DNA of 64,000 nucleotides, taken from the NCBI RefSeq assembly GCF_001625215.2, contig NC_030382.2, positions 28,010,610-28,074,609 on the forward strand, given 5' to 3'. A program made the translations under genes and the position numbers. Within the stretch, counting starts at the first letter, position 1, and each line of letters begins with the position of its first letter. Shown piece by piece: positions 41,549-53,813 of this stretch. The notes beneath the pieces were generated by a model. It had not been told where the DNA came from, ran no database searches, and saw only the letters and a program-made list of their open reading frames with translations. The stretch is from Daucus carota subsp. sativus (lineage: Eukaryota > Streptophyta > Magnoliopsida > Apiales > Apiaceae).

Positions 41549-42560
41549 TGTTGATCCAGCGGGGGTCTAAATCCTCACTCAGATCTCTTCTAATACACAA
41601 GGAGAGAGCTCTATTCTAAATTGCACACCCTGAACTACGCCTGTCAATGGAGCGAAAATCCGATCCGACCCGATCCGATCCGGGGTCATTTTAGCGGATA
41701 TGGATCTAACAAAAAAAAATCCGATCCGATAAGAAAAATCCGATAATAAATGGGTTGGATATGGATTTAGTGTGATCCGATCCGTTTATAACCCGATCCG
41801 GTTAATAATTAATTAATTAATTAATTGATTAATTATATATTATATAATAATATATTTTATTCCCGATAGTATTTACAGAATGTGAGTAATTAGTTAGTTA
41901 TATTTAATCCAGTTACTACTGATTAACATAAACACTTACAATGGGGCTAATATGCAGCAATGTAGTGGTAAAGATTTCTGTGTAAGCTTGTTGGTCCATA
42001 ATATAAGTCTCTTATGTCTCTTGCCAGTCACCACTCACCGGTGTCTTCTTATTTATTTTTGACGTTTACATTTTTTATTTATTTTTTCAGGTATTTATCT
42101 TCCCATTTTGATATTGTTTTTTAAGATTAGACAACTAGACTTGGCCTTTCATTTTTTCTTATTTTGTTTAATGCATTCTTTAATCTTGTATATAATAAAT
42201 TCATTTTATATGATTTAACATGGAAATAAATTCATTTTTACATGATAAATTCATTTTCTAGCATTCATATATATATAGTAAATGGATCGGATATCCGATC
42301 CGAGATCCGTGATCCTAATGGATATGGATATGGATCGGCTTAAAAAAAATCCGGTCCCGATCCGATCTGAATCCGATAAAATAAACGAATATGGATATGG
42401 ATTTAGGTCGATCCGATCCGAACCCGATCTATTGACAGGCCTACCTGAACTCTGCTGCTCCTTTCTCTTTTTATAGCGTCGTGCTTGTGCTCTACGCGTG
42501 ACTCTCCGCTGGGCTTGTTGCTTCTGAGCCTTACCTTCCTTCTTGGGCTTTGGCCCAACA
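41549..42560 (-). mobile_element. Short solo LTR, split by a MITE
   Basis: The sequence is bounded by TGTTG at 41549 and CAACA at 42556-42560, with an exact 5-bp duplication ATAGT on both sides (41544-41548, 42561-42565). Without the nested MITE and its duplication it is about 197 bp. Read on the minus strand it starts TGTTGGGCC and has a TATA box CTATAAAAAGAG near 42470, then ends GGATCAACA. This fits a solo LTR of a small-LTR or TRIM-type element, left after recombination between two LTRs. Confidence 0.75.
41637..42443. mobile_element. hAT-type MITE inside the solo LTR
   Basis: The ends ACGCCTGTCAATGG and the inverse of TAGGCCTGTCAATAG pair well, and the 8-bp duplication CCTGAACT is exact (41629-41636, 42444-42451). 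Both ends are full of ATCCGATCCG repeats. Length 807 bp. Confidence 0.9.
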
Positions 42561-42565
42561 ATAGT

Positions 42566-43483
42566 CATTCGCGCTCTATGTGAGTTTAAGACTAGAAATC
42601 TGAAGACAATTATTAAAAAGAAAAATGAAATTTATATTTTAATTGAACGTTTACGAAAAAAGAACAACTACAAGATGAACTAGAATTATAATTTGAAACA
42701 AAAGATATGACTCTAAAATGAAAGGAGGCGAGATCTATCCCTCCGTTACCAAAAATAAATATAAAAATTGCGTAAAGACGAGAGTGTTGATAACTTGATA
42801 TTCAATAGCTTTAGCGTGTAGGAATGAATCTTGTGATATGTATAGGCTAAATTTCTCTTTCTCCGTCTCTTTTATTCGTCCCAGTCCCACCCAAAACTAA
42901 CTAGCATAATTAATCTTGCATTGCATTCACGTATCTAAATTCTAGTTCAATGACATGAAATTCCATATTTGCTTTTTATTATAATTTCTATTTTAAAATG
43001 CAATTCAAACTACCCCTCCGCATCACTGCCAGAGGTATGAGGTACGCCGTACGGGAAGGGGAACTTGGGAAGATATTCAATGGGAATTCTACATGTAAAT
43101 TGTAATGGATGTCCAGACCTATTGTAAACGAAGACCAGTCATTACAAATAATTTCCTTAATTCAGTGCATATGATTATATTTGTTACAAACGCAGTCTAA
43201 GGTTAGAAGGTGTTAATGTAGCAAACGATTCCCGATTAAATTTGATTCTCGTTTTTTACAGCATAGATAAATATAAAATATTATATTATTCTCCGGATAT
43301 ATTTTGGGTCCAAGAATCACAATGGTCAAGGCTTAAGATAAGGCCGAAGATGAAGCTGTGGAATGAGCTGCAACAAGTTGATAAAGAGGAGCAGAACAAA
43401 CAAGGACAGACTGTTACCACACAACAAGTAGTCTACTCCATCCCCATCACTTATATGATCATGATGCCAAATTTACAGACTAT
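42566..43483. other. Intergenic DNA, no clear feature
   Basis: AT-rich with one short open stretch at 43242-43505 (KMKLWNELQQVDKEEQ) that I do not recognise and that runs into a MITE. It may be a captured exon fragment. Confidence 0.35.
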
Positions 43484-43773
43484 GGGGCCGTTTGGCGTAA
43501 CTTAAAAGAAGTGACTTATTGATTAAAATAAAGAAGTAGATTATAAATGAAAAGTTGGTTTAGACTTATAAGTTACTAAAAGTGTTTGGATGTAAATTGA
43601 TTATAAGTGTTAGAAGAAGCTAAAACCCCAAAATAAGCTAGGTTTCCTAGCTTTTTTTTTGGGGCTTTTAAGCTTCAATATAAGTACTTCTCAGATTTAG
43701 CCAAACACCTCCAATTTAAGCCGGAGTGAACTTCTGTGTCAAAAAAACCGAGAAGTCCCTTTGCCAAACACCC
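43484..43773. mobile_element. MITE with GGGNCNGTTTGG-type ends
   Basis: GGGGCCGTTTGGCGTAAC and the inverse of GGGTGTTTGGCAAAG form terminal inverted repeats. ACTAT stands on both sides (43479-43483, 43774-43778). The superfamily is unclear. Confidence 0.65.
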
Positions 43774-44985
43774 ACTATAATCTGGTCAATGTTGCTAACC
43801 AATGATATAAGTAAATGCTGCTTGCAAAACAACAAATATTACCGTTTGAATCTTTGAATGACATGGCTTTACATTTTGAATATAGTTGCATATTTGCTTT
43901 CATTCTATTTTCTGGACATAAATTTCTTTATCAGATTTGTTCAACATCATACATTCATACTAAATTCATAAATTTTGCCGAATTTAAATAGCGACAGGCT
44001 TTCTAGTTTGTTGGATATTATGTTTCAACAGTTTGTTTTTCTTTTTAAATTTTGAATCCATGTTGTCTGATTCGTAAAACTGAAGATATGTGCTAACATA
44101 AAGTCCGATATAAAGAAAAGAAAAGAGAAAAATTCAATGTCTCACCCTCAGTAACGATAAGAGGGTATCTGGTGAAAGCTCCCATATCTTCAGCCTCCAC
44201 ATTATTCACTAATCAGTGTGACAACAAATCATGGGAATGATAATTTACAAGTTTATCTAGAACAATTACAAGTTACATTATTTTATTTAATTACAAAATG
44301 ATGTAAATACTAATGAACCAACTATGTGTGTTTTATTTATGTTGAAATTATGCAATTATAAATTTATTTTTAAAAGTAAAACTACTTTAATATGTTTGTG
44401 CAGACAAACCACCAGCAGCAGCCATGTTAAACGCCCTCCTAGCCGAGTCCAAGAAACATCCAATCGGAGCGAGGATATAGAGGTAATTACATATCTTACC
44501 CTCTAACTATCGTTCAAAAATGATATTGTACCCATACTTTGAGAAACTCAACTCGCACTACCTATCTTTACATTTCAAGAACGATACGCACCCCCTTCGT
44601 TAAATTCCGTTAACTTCCGTTAAAATACTCTCTCCATCTCAATTTACATGTTCCTTTTACTTTTCGAGGAGTCAAATTGACTAATTTTTGACCAACCATT
44701 ATAAAATATTTATTTATTATTTTAAGAAATAGAAAGTTATATATTAAAAATAGACTAGATTTACTTTTTGATGATATTTTTTTTAATTTTTCGTTAAATT
44801 AAGCTATCCCCAAGTCAAAATGATTTTACATAGCAAATGATTTTAAATTTTCAGTGATATATGTATTAAATACTTAAAATATACACTGTTTTAAATATAA
44901 AAATAAATATTATGCGATATTTATTATAAATATATACACTTTTATTAAACAAAAAATTAATATGTAAAATCATTTAAATCATTTT
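43774..44985. other. Intergenic DNA with a one-ended Stowaway-like sequence
   Basis: CTCTCTCCATCTCAATTTAC at 44628 follows TA and looks like a Stowaway left end; no partner end was found. The rest is AT-rich. Confidence 0.35.
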
Positions 44986-44989
44986 AATG

Positions 44990-45830
44990 GCCTGATCAAC
45001 TAGCTGAATAATTTGGATGAAAAATTACAAGAGGACAAAGCTATTCTTCTACTTGTTCCTCTACCAAATAAGTATGATAATATGATTATTTCTTTAATGA
45101 TTGGAAAAACGAAGTTAACTTTAAATGAGACTACTATTGTTATTCTTGAAGCTGAAAGATTGATGAAGCAAGGATTGGGCGATTCATCAGACGGAAGTGC
45201 ACTTATGATGGATGTATATGACAAGAAAAAGAAGTTTGCTAAGAAACATAACCTTAATATCAAGTGTTTTTATTGTGAAGAATTAGGCCACACGCAATTC
45301 ATGCATGTGTCCGAAAGCAAAAGAAAACTTAAAGGAGTTAAAGAGGAAGTGCTTCGCTTGTTGAAATGGTTGATGATGCTCTTTTGGTTCAAGAAGACAA
45401 GGGATCGAAAGAAGAATGGATACTTGATTCGGGATGTTCGCATCACATATGTGCTAGGAGGGAGTGGTTCTCGTCCTACAAGGATTGTGAGCGAAAGATG
45501 ATAGCTTTACCAAACAGTAAAAAGATAAAAGTTACCGGCATTGGTGAGATAACAGTGAAACTTCATAATGGTCGTATTTGAAAATTAGCTCAAGTAAGAT
45601 ATGTCCCAGGACTAAATCGAAATCTAATTTCATTGGATAAATTAGTTGATATGGGATGTACTGTTATGATGAAGGTCACTAAACAAAAATTGGTGATACT
45701 CAAAGGTTGGAAAGTGAAATCTTTTTTATGCTAGATGGAGATGTTCTTGCTCGAGGGGAGGTATTGGCGAATGGACGTCAATGTCTTCATCGTAATCATT
45801 AAGAGATTATGAAACTGTATTGGGTTGAAG
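44990..45830 (+). pseudogene. Copia gag-protease relic
   Basis: A Gag C-terminal part (LLVPLPNKYDNMIISLMIG, KLTLNETTIVILE) leads to a zinc knuckle remnant CFYCEELGHTQF (the last Cys is lost). In another frame 45366-45581 gives the protease motif LDSGCSHHIC and further Copia text (KKIKVTGIGEITVKLHNG), then a stop at 45579-45581 and more similar text (VRYVPGLNRNLISL). Frameshifts and stops show it is dead. It differs from the SIRE-type element; Tork-like origin is plausible. Confidence 0.75.
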
Positions 45831-45844
45831 GGAAGGATTGTTGG

Positions 45845-46140
45845 TATTGGATAATAAAATCGTATTTGAAATCTCATATACTTTGATGAGATTTCAAATA
45901 TCTTAAAATACAGTGAACAATATCAAAATTTATTATTTTAAAAATTCCAAAATTTTTTAGATAATCTCATGAATATCATTTGAATTTTAAAATCCTGATT
46001 GAATACTTTCAAATTTTTTAACATAATTTAAAATCTTAATTGAATATTCCAAGAATTTAATAAATTTTTGAAATCCGAATTGAATATTCTTGAAATTTAT
46101 GAATGAAAAAAAAATCTTATAAAATCTCAATCGAATAGGT
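45845..46140. repeat. AT-rich MITE remnant with repeated ATTGAATA words
   Basis: Words such as ATCCTGATTGAATACT, ATCTTAATTGAATATT and ATCCGAATTGAATATT recur, and similar words occur near 26180 and 15315. Ends are not defined. Confidence 0.4.
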
Positions 46141-46329
46141 AAGTATTTTTTTTTTAAGAAAAAGGAAAACCGATACATGCATCTAAAGTACCTCGACGAC
46201 AGCATGGGTCCTAATTGGAAGTTTATTATTCCCACAAAAAATCTTTTATGTTTAAGAAATCTCTTATGTTTAAAGATACTTAAAAATATCCGCCATCCAC
46301 AGTAATATGTGTTTTTCATAATCTCTCTG

Positions 46330-46338
46330 CTATATAAA
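46330..46338 (+). promoter_or_regulatory. TATA box of the cyanoalanine synthase gene
   Basis: CTATATAAAC lies about 95 bases before the start codon, giving an expected leader of roughly 65 nt. Confidence 0.65.
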
Positions 46339-46427
46339 CGTGTGGTTTGTACATGTGAGACTTACAAGTCTCTGTTCTAAAGCTACTCTTCTTTTCACTC
46401 CAGTAAAGCTTACATTGAACTCTATCA

Positions 46428-49400
46428 ATGGCAGCCATAGCCAAGCTTTTCAAAAAGAATAATTCTACAATACCCAGCTCTTATTATTATAGTTCTAGTA
46501 TTAGCAGAAGCAAGCTATTCTCCACGGAGCCATTGGTGGATTCTTTCACTCAAAGAATCAGAGATCTGCCTAAGGATCTCCCCAGTACTAAGATTAGAAG
46601 AGAAGTCTCTCAGGTAATCTCATGCCACTCATACATCCATGTATTTTCACTCCATGATATTATTTCATAAATGGAATGCTAATTTATTCTGGTCTAAATC
46701 TGTGAAGAATACCATATTGATGTTCTTGATATGATTTTTTATCATGGATCAAATGTTTAGTCTGTGTGGTAACAAAATCCAAAACAGTGTATCGGCAAAA
46801 TAAACTAGCGATGAGAATCAGTGTCTACTCCCGCAGTTTATTACTCCCTCCGTCCAGCAGGTTGTTTTCGTTTATTGTTTGTACGCATTTTGAGGCTCCT
46901 ATATAGTTTCATAACGTTTCTTAATTTATTTGTTTTGAATAAAAGTTTACACGTCAAACTTTTATTCGCGGAAGAAATTTTTTTAAAAAGTATTATGAAG
47001 CTATACGTTATAAGAGTCTCAAAATACATGCCAAAAATTAACGTAAAGAATGTGTTGGGACAGAGGAAGTACGGTATTTTTCAGTGTTAGGTGTTGTATA
47101 TTTTATGTTAAACACTGCTAGTGGTTTTACCTTTTTGTTTAATCATGCATTTAGCTCTCTAATCAGTAATCATCCTTTACATTATGTTCCTGTCAAACCA
47201 ATTTAACGTTGAATTTTTGAATAAATTCAGTGGCTTTAAACTTTAAATAAGTTGCCTGATGAGATGATAAAGTCAAGTGTAGTCATTTCTTATGTTTCTT
47301 GAGATCCACAAATATTGTGAGTATGTATGAAGTACTTTACTAGATATAAAAGTTTTATTTCTGGACTCTGGATTCTAGTTGTGGTTGGTTAAAAACAGAA
47401 CTGGGACCAATATCCAAGATAGCGTCCAGGCTGCCCAGCTATCGCTATTGCTCAGGGTCCCCAAATCAGCGTCTCTTGACATTTCTTTAGAGCCGGATTA
47501 TAATTTCCACAGGGTTTATTAATATTCAACTTGTATAAGGTTTTGAAAGAATTTGGTTCTGTGTTGAGATTTTTGATGGTTTTTTTTAGGTTACCTAACT
47601 TAGGTTCTGGCCTGTTTGCTACCAACTTGATTGCTTGTCCTTGTATATGTAAAGAAATTGGTGATCACAAATAGGTTAATACTCGAGTAGAATCCGCAAT
47701 TTGATATCATCAGATGAAAGGCGTATTTTCTAGCCAAAGTCTGAAGGATTGTTTGTTTTGTTTCCCATTTCTAGTATAGTGTGCGAACTGAAAAATGATG
47801 CGAGGCAATTGTGATTCTCCACTAAAAGCTTAATTGTTGACATTTTCTCTTCAATTTCAGCTCATCGGGAAAACACCTCTTGTTTATCTAAATAAAGTTA
47901 CTGAAGGATGTGGCGCTTATATTGCGGTGAAGCAAGAGATGATGCAACCAACCTCAAGCATCAAAGATAGGTATTATTTGAAAATGAACCTATCTGATTC
48001 TCTTTTTTCTTTTTCACAACTACAAATAAGTGCCAAGTGACTGTAAACCGTTCTTTCTTGTAATAGACCAGCTCTTGCCATGATTAACGATGCTGAAAAG
48101 AAAAAACTGATCACACCAGGGAAGGTACATAATATATGTATTAGTAGTTCTTTATCTAAGAGACTAACGATTTCACTTTGCTTGATATAAAAGAATGTGC
48201 CTTAACAAATTGTGTTTAACTGTAGACTGTATTAATCGAACCCACATCAGGAAACATGGGAATCAGTATGGCCTTTATGGCTGCTATGAAAGGTTACAAG
48301 ATGGTCTTGACAATGCCCTCATACACAAGTTTAGAGAGAAGGGTGTGTATGAAAGCTTTTGGAGCTGATCTGATCCTCACAGACCCAACAAAGGGAATGG
48401 GAGGAACAGTTAAAAAAGCATATGATCTTTTGGAGAATACACCAGATGGTTTCATGCTTCAGCAGTTTTCGAATCCTGCCAATACCCAGGTGCAAATAAT
48501 TCAATCTTATAATTTTGGTGCATTATAGTGCATATTCTTAATTGTATTATGTTAGTAATACTCATACTTATATCTGATTATCTTCAAACAATAGATTCAT
48601 TTTGAGACAACTGGTCCTGAGATATGGGAGGACACTAATGGGAATGTCGACATATTTGTGATGGGAATTGGAAGTGGTGGCACAGTCTCGGGGGTTGGAC
48701 AATATCTTAAGTCTCAGAACCCTAATGTAAAGGTAACAACTTGATAATTCTTTAACACTCATTGTCTCTAAAGAGTTTTGGTTGCTACTTTGTATGCCGT
48801 CATTTCTTTACTTGAGCTGATCTTGAAATTATCTCGATTTAGTATATGATACTGAAAAGTGCATATGTTTGTCTCAACTAGATTTATGGGATTGAGCCTA
48901 CTGAAAGCAATGTACTAAACGGTGGCAAGCCAGGTAACACTTTGTTGTGGTAGAATTTCTCGTCAAATATAAGTCTTACTTTGCACTCACATTAGGAGCC
49001 ACGAGCTGATAATTTTCAAGTGTTCAGAATAGTTAGTCTCCCTTTTTCCGCTTCAATCTCCCTCTTTTATTTATATGTTTATAAATTTTGGAAAAACTAT
49101 TTTATATGTAGGTCCTCATTGGATTACTGGCAACGGGGTCGGATTTAAACCTGACATACTCGACATGGATGTAATGGATGAAGTGCTCATGGTACGTAAA
49201 ATTCTTCAAAATGGATAATAAAGTACAATTGTAGTATTGAATATACTTTGAATAATTGGGTACTCTTGTCCCTTAGGTTTCTAGTCAAGATGCTGTTGAT
49301 ATGGCTAGGAAACTGGCACTCAAAGAGGGGTTGATGGTAATGTTTTTAACTCTAAAGATGTATTAAACTTTAGTATCTCTTGACCATATATAACACTTAA

Positions 49401-49723
49401 TAAATTCCAAGTTGCATGATTAAACTTAAGCATGAATCAAATTGACTCCTTTTAGGTTGGTATATCCTCTGGAGCTAACACAGTTGCGGCCCTTGAACTT
49501 GCCAAGAGGCCCGAGAACAAGGGAAAGCTTATTGTGGTATGAAAGACCTATAAAATCAGTGTCTTACAAGTTAAAACTCCAAGCATCTGTGCTCAAATAA
49601 CTATCATATGTTTTAATATTGCAGACAATTCATCCTAGTTTCGGGGAGCGTTACTTGTCATCTGTTCTGTTTCAAGAGATCAGGCAAGAGGCTGAGAATA
49701 TGCAACCCGTTTCAGTTGACTAA
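46428..49723 (+). CDS. CYSC1: Bifunctional L-3-cyanoalanine synthase / cysteine synthase, mitochondrial
   Basis: Ten exons in phase: 46428-46613, 47861-47970, 48067-48124, 48226-48489, 48595-48732, 48882-48933, 49112-49191, 49277-49336, 49456-49536, 49625-49723; 375 residues. It is a PLP enzyme of the cysteine synthase family that turns cysteine and cyanide into cyanoalanine and sulfide, clearing cyanide made with ethylene. The N terminus is Ser/Lys/Arg-rich, like a mitochondrial presequence. The PLP lysine is K97 (SSIKDR), the Asn loop is TSGNMG (125-130), the phosphate loop is GSGGT (232-236), and SSGA is at 320-323. Met in GNMG, and Met and Ser in [10 protein letters not shown], are the substitutions that separate cyanoalanine synthases from O-acetylserine(thiol)lyases. 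No break is seen. Intron 1 carries a Stowaway MITE. Confidence 0.95.
46844..47069. mobile_element. Stowaway MITE in intron 1 of the cyanoalanine synthase gene
   Basis: CTCCCTCCGTCCAGCAGG and the inverse end GGGACAGAGGAAG, flanked by TA. Length 226 bp. It lies deep in the intron and leaves the splice sites untouched. Confidence 0.8.
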
Positions 49724-50223
49724 ACAGGACATGTCTTCTACACGTATCCAATCCAGAAGTTTTCTGCTGAAATCTTCAACATGGTACTACTCAGAAAAGT
49801 TCATGATCACTAACTAGGTGTCACCCTTATTTGTGTATCATGACTGATGTCTCGTTTATGCATAAATTCATCTACTCGGACTTGCAAGCTATAATAAGTG
49901 TCCAGTTGTATTCATATCAAACACTTTTCAAGATTCAAGTCTTATTACTGGTTTTTTCTGTGGATGTTTCTTCTGCTCTTGCTCTGCAATCTAGATGGTT
50001 ACATTGCACAACGTTTTCGCATATTCTTCAGCTTTACTTCTGGAATAGTAGGAGTTGTGATGAAAAAGAATGGTGCATGCTCGGTAAAGTAGGAAGTAGT
50101 GATGTAGCCAGTAATAATATTTTTTCTTGTCAAATGGGTGAACTGAGTTCCACGCTAGATCAATAGATTCGAAATTGTAACCAAGCCCTGCCCGGACAAA
50201 TACAAGAACAACCTGCTCTCTGG
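49724..50223. other. 3' flank of the cyanoalanine synthase gene
   Basis: Probable 3' untranslated region and intergenic DNA. Open stretches here (49831-50166) have no family resemblance. Confidence 0.5.
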
Positions 50224-51118
50224 TAGGGTGAACATAACCAACCCAACCCGCGAAACCCAACCCAAACCAACCCTCTTTTGAACCAATTAAATCAAACTGT
50301 CCAAAACCGATAGTTAAATGGGTTCATTTTCAAAAAACCCGAATAAATTGGGTTGGGTCAAGGTTTAACATATTATAACCATCAACCAACCCAACCCAAC
50401 CCGTTTATATATATATAAAAAAATATTAGTTTCCGTCACATCATCTTTATGTTTCGCATTTCAGTATTTTAATTTGTTTTGCTAAGTAATATTTGTCTAA
50501 TTCGTGCTAGCGTTTTTAGTGCACCTGTTAGCTATGTTCAAGAAGTGTCAATGACATCAAGCTAGCAGAGTATTTTTTTTTTTTTTTTAAACATCAAGCT
50601 CTCTGATATTAAGTGCATCCACATAATTTATAATTTATAAATATTTTATTACTTAGGTTTCCCGACTCATTATGTCCATAATATGTGAAATGAGATTGAT
50701 CTAGAAAATACAGATAAGAGATATGTGAAGGAAAGTGGATTTTGAAAATATGAAAGTTGAAGTGGACAACTAAACTGAAACAAATTTCTTTCTTAAAAGT
50801 GGACTAGAAGGAGTATCTATTTGTAGTTTTATTTTTATTTTTCAAAAATATAAATTTTTATATTATCATGTCACAAACAAAACAATAATTAATTGTTTAT
50901 TACTTTTCACAAGTCCAATACTTAATTTTTTGACATGATAGTATAAAATTCTAAACCGGCCAAACCAAACCGAACCAACCCAACCCAATATAAAACAGGT
51001 AAGGTTGGGTTAGGCATATATTTTTGAATTAACGGGTTGGATTTTTAAAAACCGAACTAATTGGGTTGGGTCGTTTTATCGGCTATAACCCGACCGACCC
51101 AACCCGTGTTCACCCCTA
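50224..51118. mobile_element. hAT-type MITE with CCAACCCAACCC subterminal repeats
   Basis: The ends TAGGGTGAACA and the inverse of TAGGGGTGAACACGGG pair, and the octamers CTCTCTGG and CTCTCTGA flank it (seven of eight match). Length 895 bp. Confidence 0.85.
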
Positions 51119-51434
51119 CTCTCTGAGGCAAATAGCTCAGAACACTCCCAACAAAAAATTGCAAAAGGAAAAGCCAAGAAAAATAATAAATATTTCCGGC
51201 ACACATGATTTTAGACCTGTGTTTTTGATAAACCATGAACAAAATTTTTTGTTATCTATTCCCTCTTGATTCCATTCATATCCTTTCTGCAATCTCAATG
51301 ACCAGTAATGAATTGAAAATTCCTTATATTCATTAGGATTTATTGCATTATAGTTTTCAACTCTTCACCACAGATTCTATTCACAGTAGAACTTATGCAG
51401 TTCACTTAGGGAAATCAACTAACTTCAAAAACAT

Positions 51435-51521
51435 CCGACCTTAGCTCAGTTGGTAGAGCGGAGGACTGTAGTTTGTTCAACAGATATCCTTAGGTCGCTG
51501 GTTCGAATCCGGCAGGTCGGA
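51435..51521 (+). tRNA. tRNA-Tyr (GTA) with a 14-nt intron
   Basis: The acceptor stem is CCGACCT/AGGTCGG, the discriminator base is A, and the A box TAGCTCAGTTGGTAGAGC and B box GGTTCGAATCC are intact. The anticodon GTA is at 51468-51470. One base after it an intron (51472-51485) interrupts the anticodon loop, as in all plant nuclear tRNA-Tyr genes. A T-rich run follows from 51524, a likely RNA polymerase III terminator. Confidence 0.97.
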
Positions 51522-51523
51522 AA

Positions 51524-51530
51524 TTTTTTG
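51524..51530 (+). terminator. Pol III terminator of tRNA-Tyr
   Basis: A run of T residues begins three bases after the tRNA 3' end. Confidence 0.8.
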
Positions 51531-51900
51531 TCCATTCGGCATTTTTTTAAACTTTAAAATTTAAAATTCTTTTGGAAAGACTCTCGACGTGATATAAATC
51601 ATTTAAATTGTTTTGAAAAATTATCCACATAAAACAGAGTAACAGTGTATTTTATAATTTAATTTTAGATATTTTTTTTTTGCAAAGAAGAGAAATTCTA
51701 TTATCCACAAAAAAAAAAGATTGTAAGAAAATGAAAATCGATTTAACATTACTCCATATTGGAGAGTACTCCGAACGAGTATAGGGAGAATTACTCGAAC
51801 TTCATTTAATTTTCTCATATTTAAATTCATTACAATCAAACTTTAGTGTAAAAGTGTTTCAATTATACATTACTTGCTTGATAATTTTGTGACAACATAG

Positions 51901-52145
51901 TGCCTGTTTGGCCATGAAGGAGAAGCATTTCTTTTCCAAAAAGTTCAGCTTCTACTTTTCTTGACCCATTTGTGTAAAAAAGTAGAAGCACTTTTTAGAA
52001 GTTACAAATGCTAACTTATCTCTCAGAGCTTCTGCTTCTTTTCCAAACACTTTAATCAATTATACGTCTTAACTCACTTCTGACTTCTACTTTACTTTTT
52101 ACTTTAATCAAGAAACATTTATTTTAAGTTCATCCAAACGGTCCC
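51901..52145. mobile_element. MITE with GTGCCTGTTTGG ends
   Basis: GTGCCTGTTTGGCCATG and the inverse of GGGACCGTTTGGATG are imperfect terminal repeats; the interior has repeated AGAAGC/GCTTCT words. Target duplication not clear. Confidence 0.6.
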
Positions 52146-52503
52146 ATAATAACAACAAAATTTGATAATTAACTACATATAATTTTCTGATCATTACCCA
52201 TATTTTTAAAAAAAGTCAAGTCCGAGTGTGATTCCGAGTACTCGGAAGTTGGAATCAAATCGATTGATGACTGATTATTTATAAAACCGGTTTTGGATCC
52301 GTTTACTCGAATCAGATCGAGGGTGAAACCGAGTAATCAGTCGAGTTAACTGATTTTTAGAACACTACAAATATCAAAATAATGATGTATTTCAAAATTT
52401 TATTTCAAAGAAAAATAAAAGTTGCATTAGGGTTCATTTAGTTAAAATATCGATCAAAACAACTCTTCAAAGCACGCATGATTATGTACTTTCACATAAA
52501 TTA

Positions 52504-52504
<1 letters not shown>

Positions 52505-52539
<35 letters not shown>

Positions 52540-52990
52540 CATTATTATCATTATTATTATTATTATTATATATACAACCAAGTGATCAAATACAACCAAG
52601 TTTTAAACTACAGCATTGTCATCCACCAGCTGACGACTAGAAAATGAACCTATTTTTCTGATTATCTCATTCGGGATCATTCTGTCAAAATTGATACATT
52701 TATTGTGGTCACATAGAATCCAATAATCTGAATGATTGATGAGATGTTGTAAAAATTTTGACGAGTTGTCGGAGAAAACACTTTAGAAAGTTTGTCAAAA
52801 GAAATAATCTCATTCGGGTACAAGTTTATTATTAGACATCCTGGCCAAATTGATGTTCAATTGATATTGAATTACTCGACGAATTGAGTCAATTCAGTGG
52901 TAGTAGGCATAACTTCAAAGTTGTCACAGGGAAAACAAAGGATCATGTGGACACCATCATTAGTAATTGTAATGTTTCTTCCCCAAATAT
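52505..52990 (+). repeat. Direct repeat, left copy
   Basis: It matches 60545-61087 with a few substitutions and small indels, beginning in an (ATT)n microsatellite (about 52504-52570) and ending at the word CCCCAAATAT. It contains a minus-strand frame encoding NITITNDGVHMILCFPC, truncated here. Confidence 0.85.
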
Positions 52991-53090
52991 AAACTATATA
53001 ATACATCCTACTACTCTTTTTTTCACTTCTAGACATGAGGTACCCATAAACTTGCAACATAATTACAACATTTGCCACTGAAGTCAACAT

Positions 53091-53510
53091 TTGACTCACA
53101 CATATATACAATTCTGCACGTATACACACTTTCCGAATCTTTTGGTACTGCAGCCTGCACGTGAGCTTTTGGCTTCCAAAGGAAGCTTTCCTTTCAGTCT
53201 TCTTTTCCAAAATTCAAAATTCAAAACTCTCTTCTTCTCTGACTCTTACTTTTCTTACACACACAAGCCATTATTATCGTTCTTCAAATTTAAACCACCG
53301 TTCAGATTCTCTCCCTCACAAAAACTCATATTCTCTCCCTGCTGTGTGTCGCTCCTTTAGGGTTTCAAGGCCGCATCGCCGGTGGAAAATCAATTCTCTG
53401 ATTAAGTCTATCTATCTCGCCGGAGCTGGTATTCTCTCTACCCTTTCTCCATTTCTTAATTAGTCCCGGTTCCTGTGCTTTCGCTATAGACACACTTTGT
53501 CCCCGGGGTT
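53091..53510 (+). other. Pyrimidine-rich leader-like DNA before the F-box fragment
   Basis: CT-rich DNA with a TTTAGGGTTT word (53358) and donor-like GGTATT (53427) resembles a plant 5' leader. Short open frames here show no family. Confidence 0.35.
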
Positions 53511-53813
53511 TTGATGACAAATCTCACGCGCCAATCCTCTCTTCTTCCTCTCTCTCTTTGCAGTTTTCCTCACTTTCTCTCTCTACCCATCTCCATTTCC
53601 TCTTCAAAACCCCCCACTAAAATCTTCATTTTTGGGTTGGTGTTTGTCGCCGGAGACAAGTCCCGGAATCTTTCCAGAGAGTGTGTGGCCTCTGTTCTTG
53701 AGTACATGGACCCACAAGAGATCTGTAAAGTGGTTGTTTTTAATAAGGCTTTTCGGGGAGCTTCTTATGCTGATTTTGTTTTCGCAGCCTTATTCTCAAT
53801 GGCTGGGGAATGA
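53511..53813 (+). pseudogene. F-box gene fragment, PP2-A13-like
   Basis: The 100-residue frame ends in LSRECVASVLEYMDPQEICK and NKAFRGASYADFV, the F-box of plant PP2-type F-box proteins, which bind SKP1 in SCF ubiquitin ligases. In intact relatives the motif is followed at once by a WESKLP-like stretch and the PP2 domain; here the similarity stops at DFV, beside an acceptor-like TTTTCGCAG, and no PP2 domain is found downstream. It is probably a captured or truncated exon. Confidence 0.55.

Noticed and set aside
42251..42568. Basic open frame on the minus strand (KPKKEGKAQKQQAQRRVTRR)
   Set aside because: It lies across a solo LTR and a MITE and includes the LTR's TATA region; the frame is a by-product.
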